Part shown: positions 25,471 through 38,404 of the stretch, piece by piece | How the letters are laid out: each line of letters opens with the position of its first letter | How positions within the stretch are numbered: the first letter of the stretch is position 1 | Assembly: GCF_040939455.1 (NCBI RefSeq) | Contig: NC_134122.1 | Location: 34,204,001 to 34,268,000 of the forward strand | Source: Microcebus murinus | Lineage: Eukaryota > Chordata > Mammalia > Primates > Cheirogaleidae | Direction of reading: 5' to 3' | DNA: 64,000 bases | Notes under the pieces: model-generated | The model's input: only the letters and a program-made list of their open reading frames with translations | What the model was told of the DNA's origin: nothing | Database searches by the model: none | Made by a program: the position numbers and the translations under genes

Positions 25471-26939
25471 ATGAAATTAAATAAGTAATTTGATGTTGAC
25501 ATCAGAAATTGAAATGATACCCACTGTTCCCTCATTCAGTCAGACCTGCATAAACAATAGCCAGAACAAATATGCACAACAAAGCCCTCTTCTCCACCCA
25601 GCTCCCTGAGTAATGTACAATATATATGCAAAATGAGCATAACAGAGCTTTCTGAGACCTGAAGGATGTAATTTTGTTTGGTATACAACAAGATGATCTA
25701 TATGTAGGGGGTGAGGAAGTAGGTTTGGAAGTGTACCTCTCCTTCTGGGATAAAATACATTTGTAGAAAGGGGGAGGGGGATGAAATGAACAGATCCCAC
25801 AGTCTCTCTGAGTAATTCATCCTAAAATGAATTTACTTCCCAGGGGCTGAGTCCAGGTTGCTAGAGACTAACTTGGCTTTTGCCTTCTGCTCCATGGAGG
25901 GCTGTGATGCTATCTATCACATGGCCAATCACTGGTATGAGAAGCTGTCTCCATAACTACTATGGATCTCCCTCTGTACCATTTATGGGATTAAGAGTGC
26001 AGGAGATTTTTTAAAAACTGAATCCAGTGTGTTCACACATCTATGGTGCCTTAGACCTCTGAGCTTGTCTGAAACACTAAAATGAAGAAGTTCTGCCTGG
26101 GGAATTTGTTTGATGTAGCTATGTAACAGTTACAGTACCATATTTCCTTCTCAAAGAGTTTAGAGTCAAGAAGAGTCACATAAACTCCGAGGAATCAATG
26201 ATGCATGGACCAGATTATCCATACTACCTGTAGTTTTCAGAGTATGGAGCAGGACATGTAGATGGAAGAGCTAGAAGTGAATAGACTAACTATTTGCATC
26301 AGGGCAGTGGTCAGTGTGCTCTAGGGAAAGTGTGACAACCAACACAAACTCATTAGGGGAAAGGCTTGGCTGGTGCAAGGATGCTTAGCTGAGACTTGCA
26401 GACTGACTCAGCGTTAGCTTTATCTTCATTTCAAGCTTATTTGGGTACTCTTTTAATCACAAAGAGGATGCTAAAAATTAAAGAATTTATAAGAAGAGGG
26501 TTTAGGGGGAAAAGGAAACAGAAAAAAGAATCTCAGACAAGTATAAAACGCATGTTCTCTTTTTGGCTTCTTTTCCTAAAGTGATGCCTTACATTCCTTT
26601 CAGAATTATTGTTTTTAAGTTCCCTATGTGTCAGAACTATGGCAGCCTGAATTAATAACTCTTGTGACTAAACCCTTCAGAAAAATGGTGCTTTTCATTG
26701 CTTCCCTTTGCTCACACATTCTTTGCATTTTAGTCTGCTAATTACGTTTACAAAATGTCTCATTTTTGAAAAACTCTGTGTGTGTACGAACTGGTGCCTT
26801 TGGGGAATAAACTGGCAAGTAGGTCATACACTGGAAAAGTCATCCAAGCCCACTGGGCTTTTTATTTTCAAGTTAGTCTGGGCTTTTTCCTCTTGCCTGC
26901 CCCTTTGTGGCCACAAAACTGAGTAGCTGAGACCAGGGC
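25471..26939. other. Intronic sequence, nothing recognised
   Basis: Single-copy-looking sequence with no recognisable repeats or genes. Confidence 0.5.
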
Positions 26940-27299
26940 ATTGAATGTCAGCAAGTCAGGGAGGCAAGCTGATGCGTGTCTGTTTAGTCTCAGTACGGGG
27001 CGAAATGCCATCATTAATTCATTACCCAGCTGCCTGTCAAATAAATTGGCAATTACGTCCACTGCAGAAGCTTGGAATTCAGTAAATAGCACGTTAGCAT
27101 CTCTGAGTTGTTGAGAGATGTAAAGGGGAAAATTAAGCAACACGATGTTTGTATCAGTAGCAGATGACAAGGGGCAGCATAGACCGGTGATGCGATGTAG
27201 TGATGAAAAGCCTGCAAAGGGCTGGTAATGAGCTGTGCGGATTGGAATGTGTTAAAAACCATTGCTGATTTTCCACTTTGTCTTTATGCTTTATTGCAG
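26940..27299. promoter_or_regulatory. Candidate conserved element abutting the microexon
   Basis: Nine CpGs lie between about 26960 and 27240, where the surrounding intron has very few. Motif-like text includes 'catcattaattcattaccc' (27010) and 'ctgtcaaataaattggcaat' (27034). No repeat is present. It runs directly into the acceptor of the 36-nt exon and could be a splicing regulatory region, an enhancer, or both. Confidence 0.4.
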
Positions 27300-27335
27300 A
27301 GTTCAGCTCCTTCCAGCTTGGGAACAGGCTACTTC
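27300..27335 (+). CDS. AUTS2: AUTS2 microexon (36 nt, probably exon 4)
   Basis: A 12-codon exon encoding SSAPSSLGTGYF. The acceptor is TTTATTGCAG (ends 27299) and the donor is TTC|GTAAGT (27336 on). It is phase 0 at both ends, so it joins the previous exon as ...RERLSD-SSAPSS..., which is the AUTS2 order I remember. The next AUTS2 exon (acidic, starting CDSDSD in my memory) is not in the window. Being 36 nt and phase-neutral, it could be skipped without shifting the frame. Exons this short usually depend on strong flanking signals, which fits the CpG-retaining block just upstream. The peptide is serine-rich with no known domain. Confidence 0.93.
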
Positions 27336-29705
27336 GTAAGTCTCTCAATTTCCACATATGTGCCTTTCATTGGCATTGATTTACTTCTATAATGAGTGCT
27401 CATTGGGATGTGAAAAAAATCTAAGAAATTTCCTCTCAGTCCTAAAGAGCAAACTGATTTCCATCCTTTATTAAGAATTGTTTTATTTTTAAAAGATATA
27501 AACTGCAGGGCCCTAGATATCACAGGCCAGTCTGAGATGTTTACCTGTTTCTCAGGACCCATGACATTTGCTCCTTACCTGGCAGTGTAAGGAGATAGGG
27601 AAACCTGATTGGTTTCTGCCACTTTCTCTACATAATTGCTTTTTTAGTGAGAAGTATCATGGTGGAGGGTGGAATTCAGATTATACATTGATATTTATTA
27701 AATTTCAAGATTTCTTGAAGAACTTCCCTACATATACAATGAATTGCCATTTTCTTTGAATGAGAGATAGCGTCTTAATGGATGTTCTCCCTCACTTACA
27801 GTCTGGGTAGGTGGCCTTTAGGTTTTCTTTTAACAATGATTGAACTCTTCATTTTAGAAAATGTAAGTGTAATTATTTTATTTCTGGACCTTATTCTCTG
27901 TTCTTTGGGAGAGGTAGGTCTAGGGGTGACATACTTTGGGGATTGTCACAATATTGTGGTAATTATGAATTAAAAATTTGTTTACAGACACAGATTGTCA
28001 CTGCATTATATTTATAGCAAATTACCCTTTTTGGATTTAATAATCCTTTTCAGATAAAAATGAAAAGAATTACACATAAGCATTATTTACACAATAGAAT
28101 AGCATGCCATTGTAGAAGTTTACCATGATATTTAAAGGAACCTGATTTGTGTTTTGAGTGATGAATACTGATACTGTAATGCTTGCCTCCTTTGCATTTT
28201 CTGAGAAAATAATGAAATCATGAAAATAAAATAAAGTGGAAAATAATTACTGATTGTTTAATTGCTTCTAAACTTTTCCCCCTCAATATGCTCATTACTC
28301 TGGTTTTCACCTGCCCTCATATTTCTCTCATTACATTTACATTAAATGTGTAAAAACCAGCATCATTTCATTTCCAAACTTGGTAGAAGTGGCATTTTGT
28401 CTTAAATCTATAGTATTAGGAGAAAAAGGATAAAGGTTATTTGGTACCTGCTTAGTACAGTTAGCACATTTATCCTTGCTTCTACTTATTGTGGCTGAAT
28501 ATTCATGCTGATAGAAACAAGCAGGATGCATTCAATATCCTGCTTTAGCAGTCGAAATAACAGACGTAATCCCATCTGCCATCTTTTCACACCAGGCTGG
28601 ATGTGGGTTGAAATGCTGGAAGTAAAATCTGGAGACTACTGATGTCTATTCTCTATCCAATAGCTAACTTCTCCCTCTTTGCTTTCTTCAGCAAAAACAA
28701 GGCCAGAGCCACTACCTTTGCCTTTGATCACTTCTAGACTGAACGTTTTAGTATTTTTTTATTGTCAGTATGATCACTCTGAAAGTAGAAAGTCATTTAT
28801 AGAAACACTGACATTTCATTACGTTTTGGTCACTTTTTTTCCTCTCTAATTCCAAGAACTATTTTTTTATTCTCTAGTACTACATTCTTATGAGTAAAAA
28901 GTCTTTAATTATGCATCTAAAATACTTTTGCACAACACTGGATAAATATAAATGTTTTTTGTTATTTTGGTAAAATTGCTCATTGACTTTGTTTATATAA
29001 GAATCTGTCATATTATTAGCTTACACAGAGAAGATACGTACCAGATGTATGTTCAGCTCTCAACTATGACAAAAATTTCCTACTTAGAATGTGTTTCCAA
29101 TAATATGATTGTTATGTTATCAAAGTACAAAATCCATTGATATTGTTGCCAAGACTTCATCAGAAGTATCTTCTATTTCAACTTTCATTCCAGCAGTATC
29201 ACATGTAATACTTAATTTCAGGTATTAACTTTAACATTGGTGAGTTTCACACTTTTAAGTGGAAATGATGTTTTCACAACTTATATTAGTTCTTGCCAAC
29301 ATATTGTTTGCACTGTGCTTTGTGATCTGTGATGTCATAATAGATTTTACTTATGTCTGTAAAGATGGGTCAGTGTCAGGTAAGTTGAAGGGTGACTTTT
29401 TGACTCTATCCTTAATCCTCTTCAGCATCTCTTTGGAATGTGGACAGGGGCAAATCACCTGCAGAGTCAACGACCTATTAATGCAATTGAAGTATAATGT
29501 GAATTCTGGTATAAGAAAACTGAAGGCACTTACCTATTAAGTTTAACAACCTGGAACTGTTTTCCTAAATACTTTCCCATGCCCCAACATTACTCTAACT
29601 TCAGAAGCTTCCTTAATTTAGATTTTGTACTCCTAAGGCTTTTAGTGAACTAAGGTAAAATGCTGTTAATTTTGTGCACTAATAAAATAGACACAACCTG
29701 AGTAT

Positions 29706-29730
29706 ATGCATGTGCATGTTGCACATGCAT
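29706..29730. repeat. Perfect inverted repeat, 11-bp arms
   Basis: ATGCATGTGCA (29706-29716), loop TGT, TGCACATGCAT (29720-29730). It lies in an alternating purine-pyrimidine stretch (29701-29760) that could favour Z-DNA or cruciform structure. Confidence 0.95.
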
Positions 29731-30097
29731 GTATATGTGCGTACACACAAATATACATGCTTAGCCACCACCAGTATATTTACTTTCTTTCATGTCTTTT
29801 AATTCATCAGTATGATATGTTAAAGGGTGTAAAGAAGAAGCCTTTGTTTTTGATCTGGTTGTATTTGTTTATATCTCCTTAGTTTTGTGTTCCAAAGATA
29901 TCTGCCTAAGTCTGTCACTTTTCCAATCCGTTTAAAAGCAAAAGATTTGAGAAATGAGAACAGCAGCTAAAATCAGTATTTACATAAGCATATTGCAAAG
30001 AATTCTTAAAGTAGACAAAATAAAGAAGGATTGGAACAAACTCTCCACATTTGGGGGAGGTTTTGAATGATGTGGGTGTTATACACACAGAAAGACA

Positions 30098-30118
30098 CAT
30101 ATATATATATATATATAT
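30098..30118. repeat. (AT)n microsatellite
   Basis: About ten AT units. Confidence 0.9.
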
Positions 30119-30359
30119 TCATTACATACTCATGCCCAGCTCATATTCTAAATATAAATGAAAGTATAGACTAGTTGGAATTGATTTGCTGCTTTTTTTT
30201 TTTTTTTGGCAAGAGAAGTAAAACTTGTTGGAGTGTATGTAGGATTTTCTTTTTTTTTTTTAACATCAATGCAGTGAACACATTTTCTTTTCAATTTAAA
30301 TGTTTTAGGCTACATTCTCTTCTTAAACATGCATTTGAAGTTTCATTATGCATAGTGTA

Positions 30360-30545
30360 TAATTAAGAACTTAGAAGCAGAATCATCTTTAAGACTAGTT
30401 GTGTGAACTTGGGCAAGTTATTTGATATCTCTGAGTCTGTTTCCTCATCAGTACCTATTACAGTTGGGAATTTTAAGTGAGGTAAAATATTTAATGCACA
30501 TAGAATAGTATAATATCAAATAACTATTTCCTTCTATTATTCACA
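30360..30545 (+). mobile_element. MIR SINE
   Basis: 'gttgtgtgaacttgggcaagttattt', 'tctctgagtctgtttcctcatc' and the following core decay give a clear sense MIR. Confidence 0.88.
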
Positions 30546-31921
30546 TTATAGTGTGTAATGGAATAAGCTTGGTCTCATTAAGTGGCTATGTAATGTTATA
30601 CTGATAAAAATTAATGATACAAAAGTAGATTTTGTAATTTGTACCTGTAAGATAGGAGTATGTTATTCTTACTATATTCTTGTAGCTTCTCAGGAGCCTA
30701 GGATTTTGTTTTTGTTAAGCTATATACCAATTCACTCTGTGAACAGAAAACAAATATGGTATTTATCCTCTGTGATCCTATATAAATTTGATGATGTTGG
30801 AATGAACTATTCTATAGGTTGTTCACATATTATAGTTGTTCCCTTTAATTTTTCTGTTAAAGTTACTTGTATATTTTCTCCCTCAGAGGAATTTATAGCA
30901 CTTGATGCTTTTGAGGACTACTTAACAGTTCTTAGGATTGGTTTGGGAGGTTAAAGAAGACCTGTTTAATATATTCAAGTTTTATGAGCTTGTGTCACGT
31001 TTGTTCCACTCTGACACCAGAAGGAAAGGTGGACATCTTAGCATACATACATGAAATAACTTAAAGAAGTACAATGAAAAGACAAGTGAAAACATCTCAT
31101 GGTGCCCCGTGGTCTGATGTTTCATTACAGGAAAGATCTGAACTCATTCTTAACAAGCACTTGACTCCATATGGAATTGGGAGCTACCACTGGGGTGACT
31201 TACCAGCCAGGCTGAACTTGATCCCCATGTAAGGGAAGTAAAGCCTTGTTTTATCTAGGTGACATGTCCTGTTGCCTTCCCTGAATAATTTTAAGCCTTC
31301 TTCCATGTTTGAATCTAAGTATCCTAGGACCATAGCCTCAAATAGCTTGAATCCTGCTTTGGTAAACTCTAGTAATCTCTCTTAAGGGTTCTCAACTAAT
31401 AATTTTTATCCTCCTCAATTGGATTGCATGTAGTAACTGACATACTTTAAAGTTATCAAGGAAACCAGACCACTTATACCTAGTGATGAAAACTACCACA
31501 TTATATAATAAAGGGGAAGTGTGTAGTGGTACACAACTTAAAATGGGATTTGTGTAATTTGTTTTCTTGTGTAGTTGATTTAAGTTGTGTTGATAGTGCT
31601 GGTAAAAGACAGTAGGTACAAAATTGTGACCTATGGCTTTCCCTCCAGAATTATAAAGATCATAAAGGGAATATTCTTTTCCTTTTCCTAAGTTTTTGAC
31701 GATAAACCCTTGATATATCTCCTGTTTTCTTATGCTATAATTTGTATTACTTCCTAAACTGATTTGTGGTATTTTGTTTCATCACAGTTGCTTGTTATTA
31801 GGTACCTTTTGTTAGTAAGTGAGAGAAGAATGAGTGTCTTTAAAAAGATTTTTTTTTTTTAAAGACAATTGTTTCAAAAGACTGGGCTTTTCTTTAAACA
31901 GACCATTCTGACTTTTTTTCT
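30546..31921. other. Single-copy intronic sequence
   Basis: No repeat or gene recognised. The part around 31100-31260 is less AT-rich and may be conserved, but nothing specific supports this. Confidence 0.5.
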
Positions 31922-32035
31922 TTTAATAAATATTAGGCACCTTCTCTGTCAGGCACTTTGTAGGCGATGGGTTATAGAAGTAAAAAGCCATGACCTTTCT
32001 CCTCTCAGGGAATTTACACTAAACTCAACTTCTTC
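31922..32035 (-). mobile_element. LINE L2 3' end, antisense
   Basis: 'aataaatattaggcaccttc', 'gtcaggcactttgtaggcga' and 'ctcctctcagggaatttaca' form a short antisense L2 3' end. Confidence 0.65.
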
Positions 32036-34569
32036 CCTTTCTTTCTGATGCCTTAAAATTTTTCTGATACATGTTATGTATGTTTGTATTCATGGAGAGT
32101 GATTCTGTTATTTAAATATTCAAATTAATAATTTTGATCAGTTTGTAAGAAAACTGATACTAACAGGGAAGATGAAAAGTTAGTTGCCAGGTTTCAGTAA
32201 AAAGTTTGTATAATTTCATAATGAGGTTGAAAAATGAGTTTTTAATTTAATAATCCCAGTCTTTGATGCCCTTCTATCACTTTAACTTGTGTATATTTAT
32301 GAGATTTCTCTTTCAAGATTTCTGATTGTGTTATAAATATATGTAATAGCTTGTTTGTTTAAATAGGGATCCTGTAAGCTGATTCTTATATCTAGCAGTG
32401 GCTGGAGTAGATTGGATTGGATTCGGGTTTGTTTTTGTTTTTGTCTAAGAATGCTTCATAGACAATGTTGTGTGCTTCAGTTAGGAGTCACATGATACTT
32501 AGTTTCTGTTTTTACTGATTGATTAGACCCTGGGTTCATTTGGGAGCTGCAAAATTCCCTCCTTCTATAAAGAGAAACATCTATGTCAACTATAAGTATT
32601 TGGTTACCTTGAGATACAGTTGACACAGTCAATTTAAATAAGAGAGTTTCAGCTCTCCAGAGAACCTAACATTATTTATAAGATTTCTGTGGGTTTTAGT
32701 TTCAGAAGTACAGATACATCAATCTGGCCTTGATTATACCCCATTCAAAGCAGAAGAAATAGTCGTCTTCTTCCCTACATGCCAGTACTTATTGATAATG
32801 CTACTAGAGGATTTCATAATTCAACTATTCATTTATCATCTGTTAAAAGTACTGATATTTAAGATAAATAGCACTAAGAATTTTTAATACTTTCCCTCAA
32901 ATAAGACTCTTAACATTTGTATTTATTAGTAACTAACTCTACGTAAATGAATTATTGGCTATTATTTATTTATTGATAAGTGTCTGCATTGTGATAGACT
33001 CCTTCACATGGCACAGATAAATTCTCTAATTTCAGGGACCTTATGCTGAAAAATCATCGTATTTGCCATTTCCAGTTCTTACCCTTTTTATCATGTTTTT
33101 GATCTGTTAACATTCTTACTTTGGGTACAGGATCAGTGAGCCAGGAACAGACATATCCTGATTAAATTAACATTATAAGTTAAATTCTGGTGAACATTTT
33201 AATAATTTGTAGAATCTCTACAATGGGATGACTTTTCTAGCCCACCCTGTAGGTACTATCTTCTGCCTCTATTCCATCTTCAGCTTCAACATTCTTATCC
33301 AATACAAGAGAAGTGTGAGAAATTTGCTGAAGGATAATCAAACCAGAAAGGATCATTTGGTGTTTCCAGTTCAACCAATAATCTTAACATTTTTTATCTC
33401 AATATATATGTGAAGGAAGAGGATATTTGTGAACATTTGTTGTCTATAGAAATCTTTGTTGTTGCTGTTACAAACTCTAGTTAAGGAGAAGAGATGAAAA
33501 CTTGGGTGCATATGACTGATGTGGGAAAATAGCCATTCGCCTGGGTCTCTCTGTCCTCCCCCCTGCCATCTCTAGCTCCTCAGATTTGGAGAAAAAAAAT
33601 CATTTTAGTGAAAAAAGATGTAATGAGCCACTGGCTAAAAGAATTGCTAAAGGGCCTTCAGTTCTAATATTTCAGAATTCATGATCCTAGCAACCATACC
33701 AATGAAAGAAGTCTAAATTATAATTGAGTGGCCAAGTCTGCCTTTATTTGAAATTAATATCTTTTAAAAATAACTATTACTAAGGCAATTATTAATAATG
33801 TTTTAAATTTGTGGCATTCAATTAGGGTTAGTAGATATTGAAGCGGTTGGCTTATCCTATTCTATAGCATGTCTATCCTCTGGGTCATAGAGATGATGCA
33901 CTGTAGGCTTTATAGCACAGTGTATTGACAATCCCAGAGGGAGTAGACAGGCAACTGCCATGGAATCCTGAAAATAATTTTATTTTCATTTTCATGTTTT
34001 TTCTTACACTGGCTTTAAGGAAGATTGCCTTATCCTTGCATTTCCAATTACAGAAATGTTACTTTACTTGATATGAGCTATGTAAAGTGAGTCCATGGAC
34101 AATGTCAAACCTGGAGGTTTGACTCTGACTACTCACACAGCCTTTATTTTGATGGATTTAACTGGCCTAGAGTTTTATTGACTATCAGTCAGAATCTTTC
34201 AGATCACAGGACTCATTCCTTTGCTTAACTACTTTAAAAAATATATTTTTCCTGAAATTGTAAATTAGGTGCCCCCTAATCCATTGCATAAGAAACTTAT
34301 AACTTGATGAAACACCAAGAGTATAATTTGAAAAGAGGTTAAAAAATGCAACTGGGGCTTGTTAAAGAGGAAAAGTGCTATTTTAACTTCAAGTGTCACA
34401 TTTTCCTATAGTCAGCTCTAGCAGTAAACTAGAGTTATTGGAGGCTTAGATAGTTTGAGACACTTCACTTATTTCCCAGTACTTGACTTCAGAAGCCAAA
34501 CATTTAAAATGCATTTTGCTTGTGTAAAATGTTTATACATTTAAAATACAATGTCATTTTAACAAAAGC

Positions 34570-34800
34570 ACCCTGGTGACAAGTTGTTTAGATATAGCAT
34601 AGTTAATAAACTGTCAGGTCCTGTACACATATACTTGAAAAGACCAGCACAGTTACCTAAGGATTGGCATTATAAATCACTGTTAACAACCTTAATTTGC
34701 TTAGTAGGCTAATGAATGACCTCCAGTTTTCCTTTAGTGATTAGCTTCACTGACAGTCAGGTTGAAAGGACCTTCCTTATATTATACTTAATATTTGATC
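34570..34800. promoter_or_regulatory. Candidate conserved non-coding element
   Basis: Repeat-free, higher-complexity block within the repeat-poor region. It contains 'cttaatttgcttagtaggct' and 'gctaatgaatgacc' (34690-34725), with ATTA-type homeodomain cores and 'cactgacagtcagg'. Called by texture only. Confidence 0.3.
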
Positions 34801-36576
34801 TGAAATTTTTTGTGTTTAGTTTGCAGGATGAAAAAAACAAAAAAACATTTCAGGCTTCATTGACAACTCCCTGGTAATAAATCCAGATGCAGGGATGGTG
34901 GCTGTTTTCAAGTAGAAGCATCACCAAAGGTGATGACTATCTATTAGGGCTTATAAACTGTAATATAACAGCAGATTTGGAAAGGAGTGGTGAAGCCAGA
35001 TAATTGTAGTGTATCCTGTCTAAATGTGCTGTGTGTATTAAAAATGCAGAAAGGCATAAGAGCTGTGGTTCCTAGTATATTCCTAATATTTCATATATTC
35101 ATCACATCTCTCATAAAATCCTGCCCAGATCAACAAATGACAACTTACATGTATAGCTGGATTGCCTCAGAAGGAAATTGGAGAGGATCTGAATCATTAG
35201 GTAGTGTTACAGAGACCCACCAAGAACTTACCTAAGCCCTTGATGATATTTCTCTTACTACTTCCAGGAGTTCTCCCTTTCCATTTTTCACCCCTAAAGA
35301 GAACATTCACCTTTTACCTTTTGCAAGAGGATTCTATCAATAACTTATCTTTTCCTACCTTTGTGGGAGAAATAGGCCCAACTTTGCCAAGAGAAAGTAG
35401 GGTTGTATTCTGTACAGAGAAAGTCAGAGGAAATTAACATCTCAGCTCCAAAACAAAGAAGATAAGAAATTTTATTCCCTTAGAATTTTTAAAAATAACT
35501 TTACAGTATAACTAGCTCTGTGATATGAATATCTGGTTTCTCTTGGAGGAGTATTAATACCAGAACATTCTGAGAAGCAAAGGAAGTTAGTGAATCCAAT
35601 ATGTTCTTTTAATCAGATATTAAATAGCTATGCATTGTGACCAAATGGAAGCCTTAAGCTGCATTTGTACAGAGGCATAATATAGTCACAAATTATTTTC
35701 ATCTATTTGTTGCTAAGTTGCCAGCTTTACTAATTTGGTAATTGAAATAGGCCTATTTTGGTTTTACATAGGCTTAGAGTTACTAAACCTCTGAGTCAGA
35801 AATTACTTCAAAAATCGCCTTGTCCAGCCAGGAATCTGAAATATAATTCAGAAAGATAAGTATTATTAGTGTATGCTGATGATTAGGACTGTGACCTCTC
35901 TCATCCTGGATACCGTCTTTTAGTTGACATAGTTGAAAATTACATCAGTTTTTCTGCTATGCCATACTGTTTTCTTCTCTTGATGACAGTGACCGTTAAG
36001 TGTCATATGTGATGGTGTAAAGTCTTTTTTCCCCTAAAAATTCATTTGGATTTTCAGTCTTAAGAACAGGACCTCTTGTTAAAAAAGAAATCTCTGTTGA
36101 AGTTCATTATAGTACACTTAGTATACTTGACTTATTATTCTGCATTATTTATTAATAAGTTTTGTGATCTAATATATTACAGGCCTTCCTAGTCCACTTG
36201 GGTGGTGAAAATCAACCAGTGCTATAACTATGTTCTTCCTGATAGTAAAATTCCAGTGCTGTCTTTGTAATGCCTTATCTCTATGGTTTTGATAGATGCT
36301 GGCTGGCTATTACAAATTTTGTGTATTTATTTCCATTAGTGGTTTTTATTTAGAGCTCTAACAGAAATCAGATATTTTTCCTCTGTGTTGTTTTTTCATA
36401 GATATATTTGGAAAAGGCTTTGAGATAATCTGTGGACATATTTAACATATTATACCTTTTTTCTTTATAGTCATCCTGTCCAATTATTTGAAAAAATTAA
36501 CTAGACATTTTCTATGGAGAAGTATGGAAACCATTGTTTTGCTACACAATGGTAAAATAATTGACCATTAAAATAT

Positions 36577-36620
36577 ACTTACCATAGATTTAGTTGTGAT
36601 GTGGACATACTATGGTAAGT
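36577..36620. repeat. Inverted repeat, 11-bp arms
   Basis: ACTTACCATAG (36577-36587) and CTATGGTAAGT (36610-36620) are perfect reverse complements around a 22-nt spacer. The right arm also contains a GGTAAGT donor-like sequence. Confidence 0.9.
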
Positions 36621-37410
36621 CTCTTTAGATTATTCTAATATATTTGAATAAAAAGCATTATGTAAAATAGATAAAAGACACACTTATAAAAGATGGTTTC
36701 TATACAATTGAAACCGTGTTTATGTCTAAACAGATATACTTGAATAATTAGCAAAAAGAGGTAAATGAAAAACTTGCTATTATTTATAGTAGGTCTGTGT
36801 TATATACAGTAGTGTCCTAAATGTAACATTCTTAAATTGTGACATACATTTAAAATTTGAATACAGAAGGGATATATTCATTTTTGAAATTATTGTAAAT
36901 TCTATATTGGTAGGGCCATGAAATTTTTGAAGTTTAGATCATACTCATTTGTGTACATTGACCATCATCACATTCTATGTTCTTCATATTTCAAATGAAA
37001 GATTGGTCAAGATTCTTTTTGAAGGGGCCTTTCAATATCAGCACATCTGTGGATGTGTTGTTAAATACTGTTGTACCACTGATTAAGAGACTATATGTTT
37101 AGGGATGGTTTATACATTTATTCCCTGCCTAGGCACTATTTCAGTGAAATTGCTTCAGTCTAAAGTCACTTCAGTTCTTTATTTCAGAATGTTAGCAAAC
37201 AAGAATAAAACCAATGAAAATCATCTGTTTATGTAAATCCTATAAAAGTTTGGTCTTCTTTAAGCCTTTATGACTAAAAGTATCTCTCAGTTTTCCTTAA
37301 CTGGGAGAGAGGTTAGAGTTGGATTTCCCTAACTCTCATGTCTTAACAGCCTAAGGTAGGTCTCAGTAGTTGATTACGGAAGTTTTGTGATACTTTTCCA
37401 GTGTTGAGAG

Positions 37411-37442
37411 TCTAAGATTGTAGACAAATCTACAATCTTAGA
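37411..37442. repeat. Strong hairpin, 14-bp perfect arms
   Basis: TCTAAGATTGTAGA (37411-37424), loop CAAA, TCTACAATCTTAGA (37429-37442). A near-ideal 32-nt stem-loop with no recognisable transposon around it. Confidence 0.95.
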
Positions 37443-38404
37443 GAAAAATAAATCTACCTTGCTTCTTTTCTTGCTGTGATGGGTACATTGTGTTATTTTG
37501 TACTGGATATGATTTTCTTGGTTAACTTTTTGAGCTTCATTGATCATAATTTTACTGATTTTAATTAGCATGGATCTTTATAATAATTTTTACTCTTTAT
37601 ATTTTTTATGACATATTCTTCATTATATACTTGAATTAAATCATTTTAATTTTTCTTTCACTCCGCAGTATGCTCATTCTTGGTTCATTTATTATTTTGA
37701 AGCAATGGGATTATTTATGTATTTTTATTTTTAATTTTCTGCCATCTTACGTTTTCCAGCCCCACGCCTATTTGTTCCTATAACATGATAACATTGCAAA
37801 CTGAATAATAAAAGATCATTTCATTGATTGCTAAATGTATATTATAGTTCTTTAAAAGTATTTCAGGTCATCCTGCTACTAATGAGTTTGGTTAGAAGCA
37901 TTTAAGCTGTCACATATAAAGCCTTTCATCTCCTAGGGTTTCAGTTTCAAATCATGAAAACTGAATGCTCTGTACTTGTGTGCATTTTTAAGGTTTTAAA
38001 AGAAAGCTAGGAATGTTACAAAGATCACTCACAATTTCAGAGCCTAGATAAAGCCAGTGTGCAATTTTGGAGCCGTGACACAATTTTACTAAAACATTTT
38101 AAAATGTGCGTGTGTACATATATGTAGGTAGGTGACTGTCAAAACCATCTCTTTATTCTTATTTTTGGATGTAGTACACATCTGCAAATGCAAATCGATA
38201 AAACTTGGTTATCTGAGCATCTTTTGGTGACTGATAGTTTGTGAAAGTGGAATACTTTTACAGTAATAAAAGGTTCTAGTGTTATACCCTCAAAATAAGG
38301 AAATAGTCCAAGGTGTTTATAAACACAATAATAAAATCCTATAGTAAATATTTGTTTAGTTATTGAGGTTGTTCAAAGATTGTTTTCAGAAAAAGAGTAA
38401 GAAC

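Larger units (their letters stand above)
27336..30359. other. Single-copy intronic sequence
   Basis: Three kilobases almost free of recognisable repeats apart from small palindromic and AT tracts. No gene seen. Confidence 0.5.
32036..38404. other. Repeat-poor single-copy intronic block
   Basis: More than 6 kb with no Alu, L1, L2 or LTR that I can recognise, which is unusual next to the repeat-dense flanks. Sub-features at 34570-34800, 36577-36620 and 37411-37442 are listed separately. No exon with good splice sites and a matching frame was found. Confidence 0.55.
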
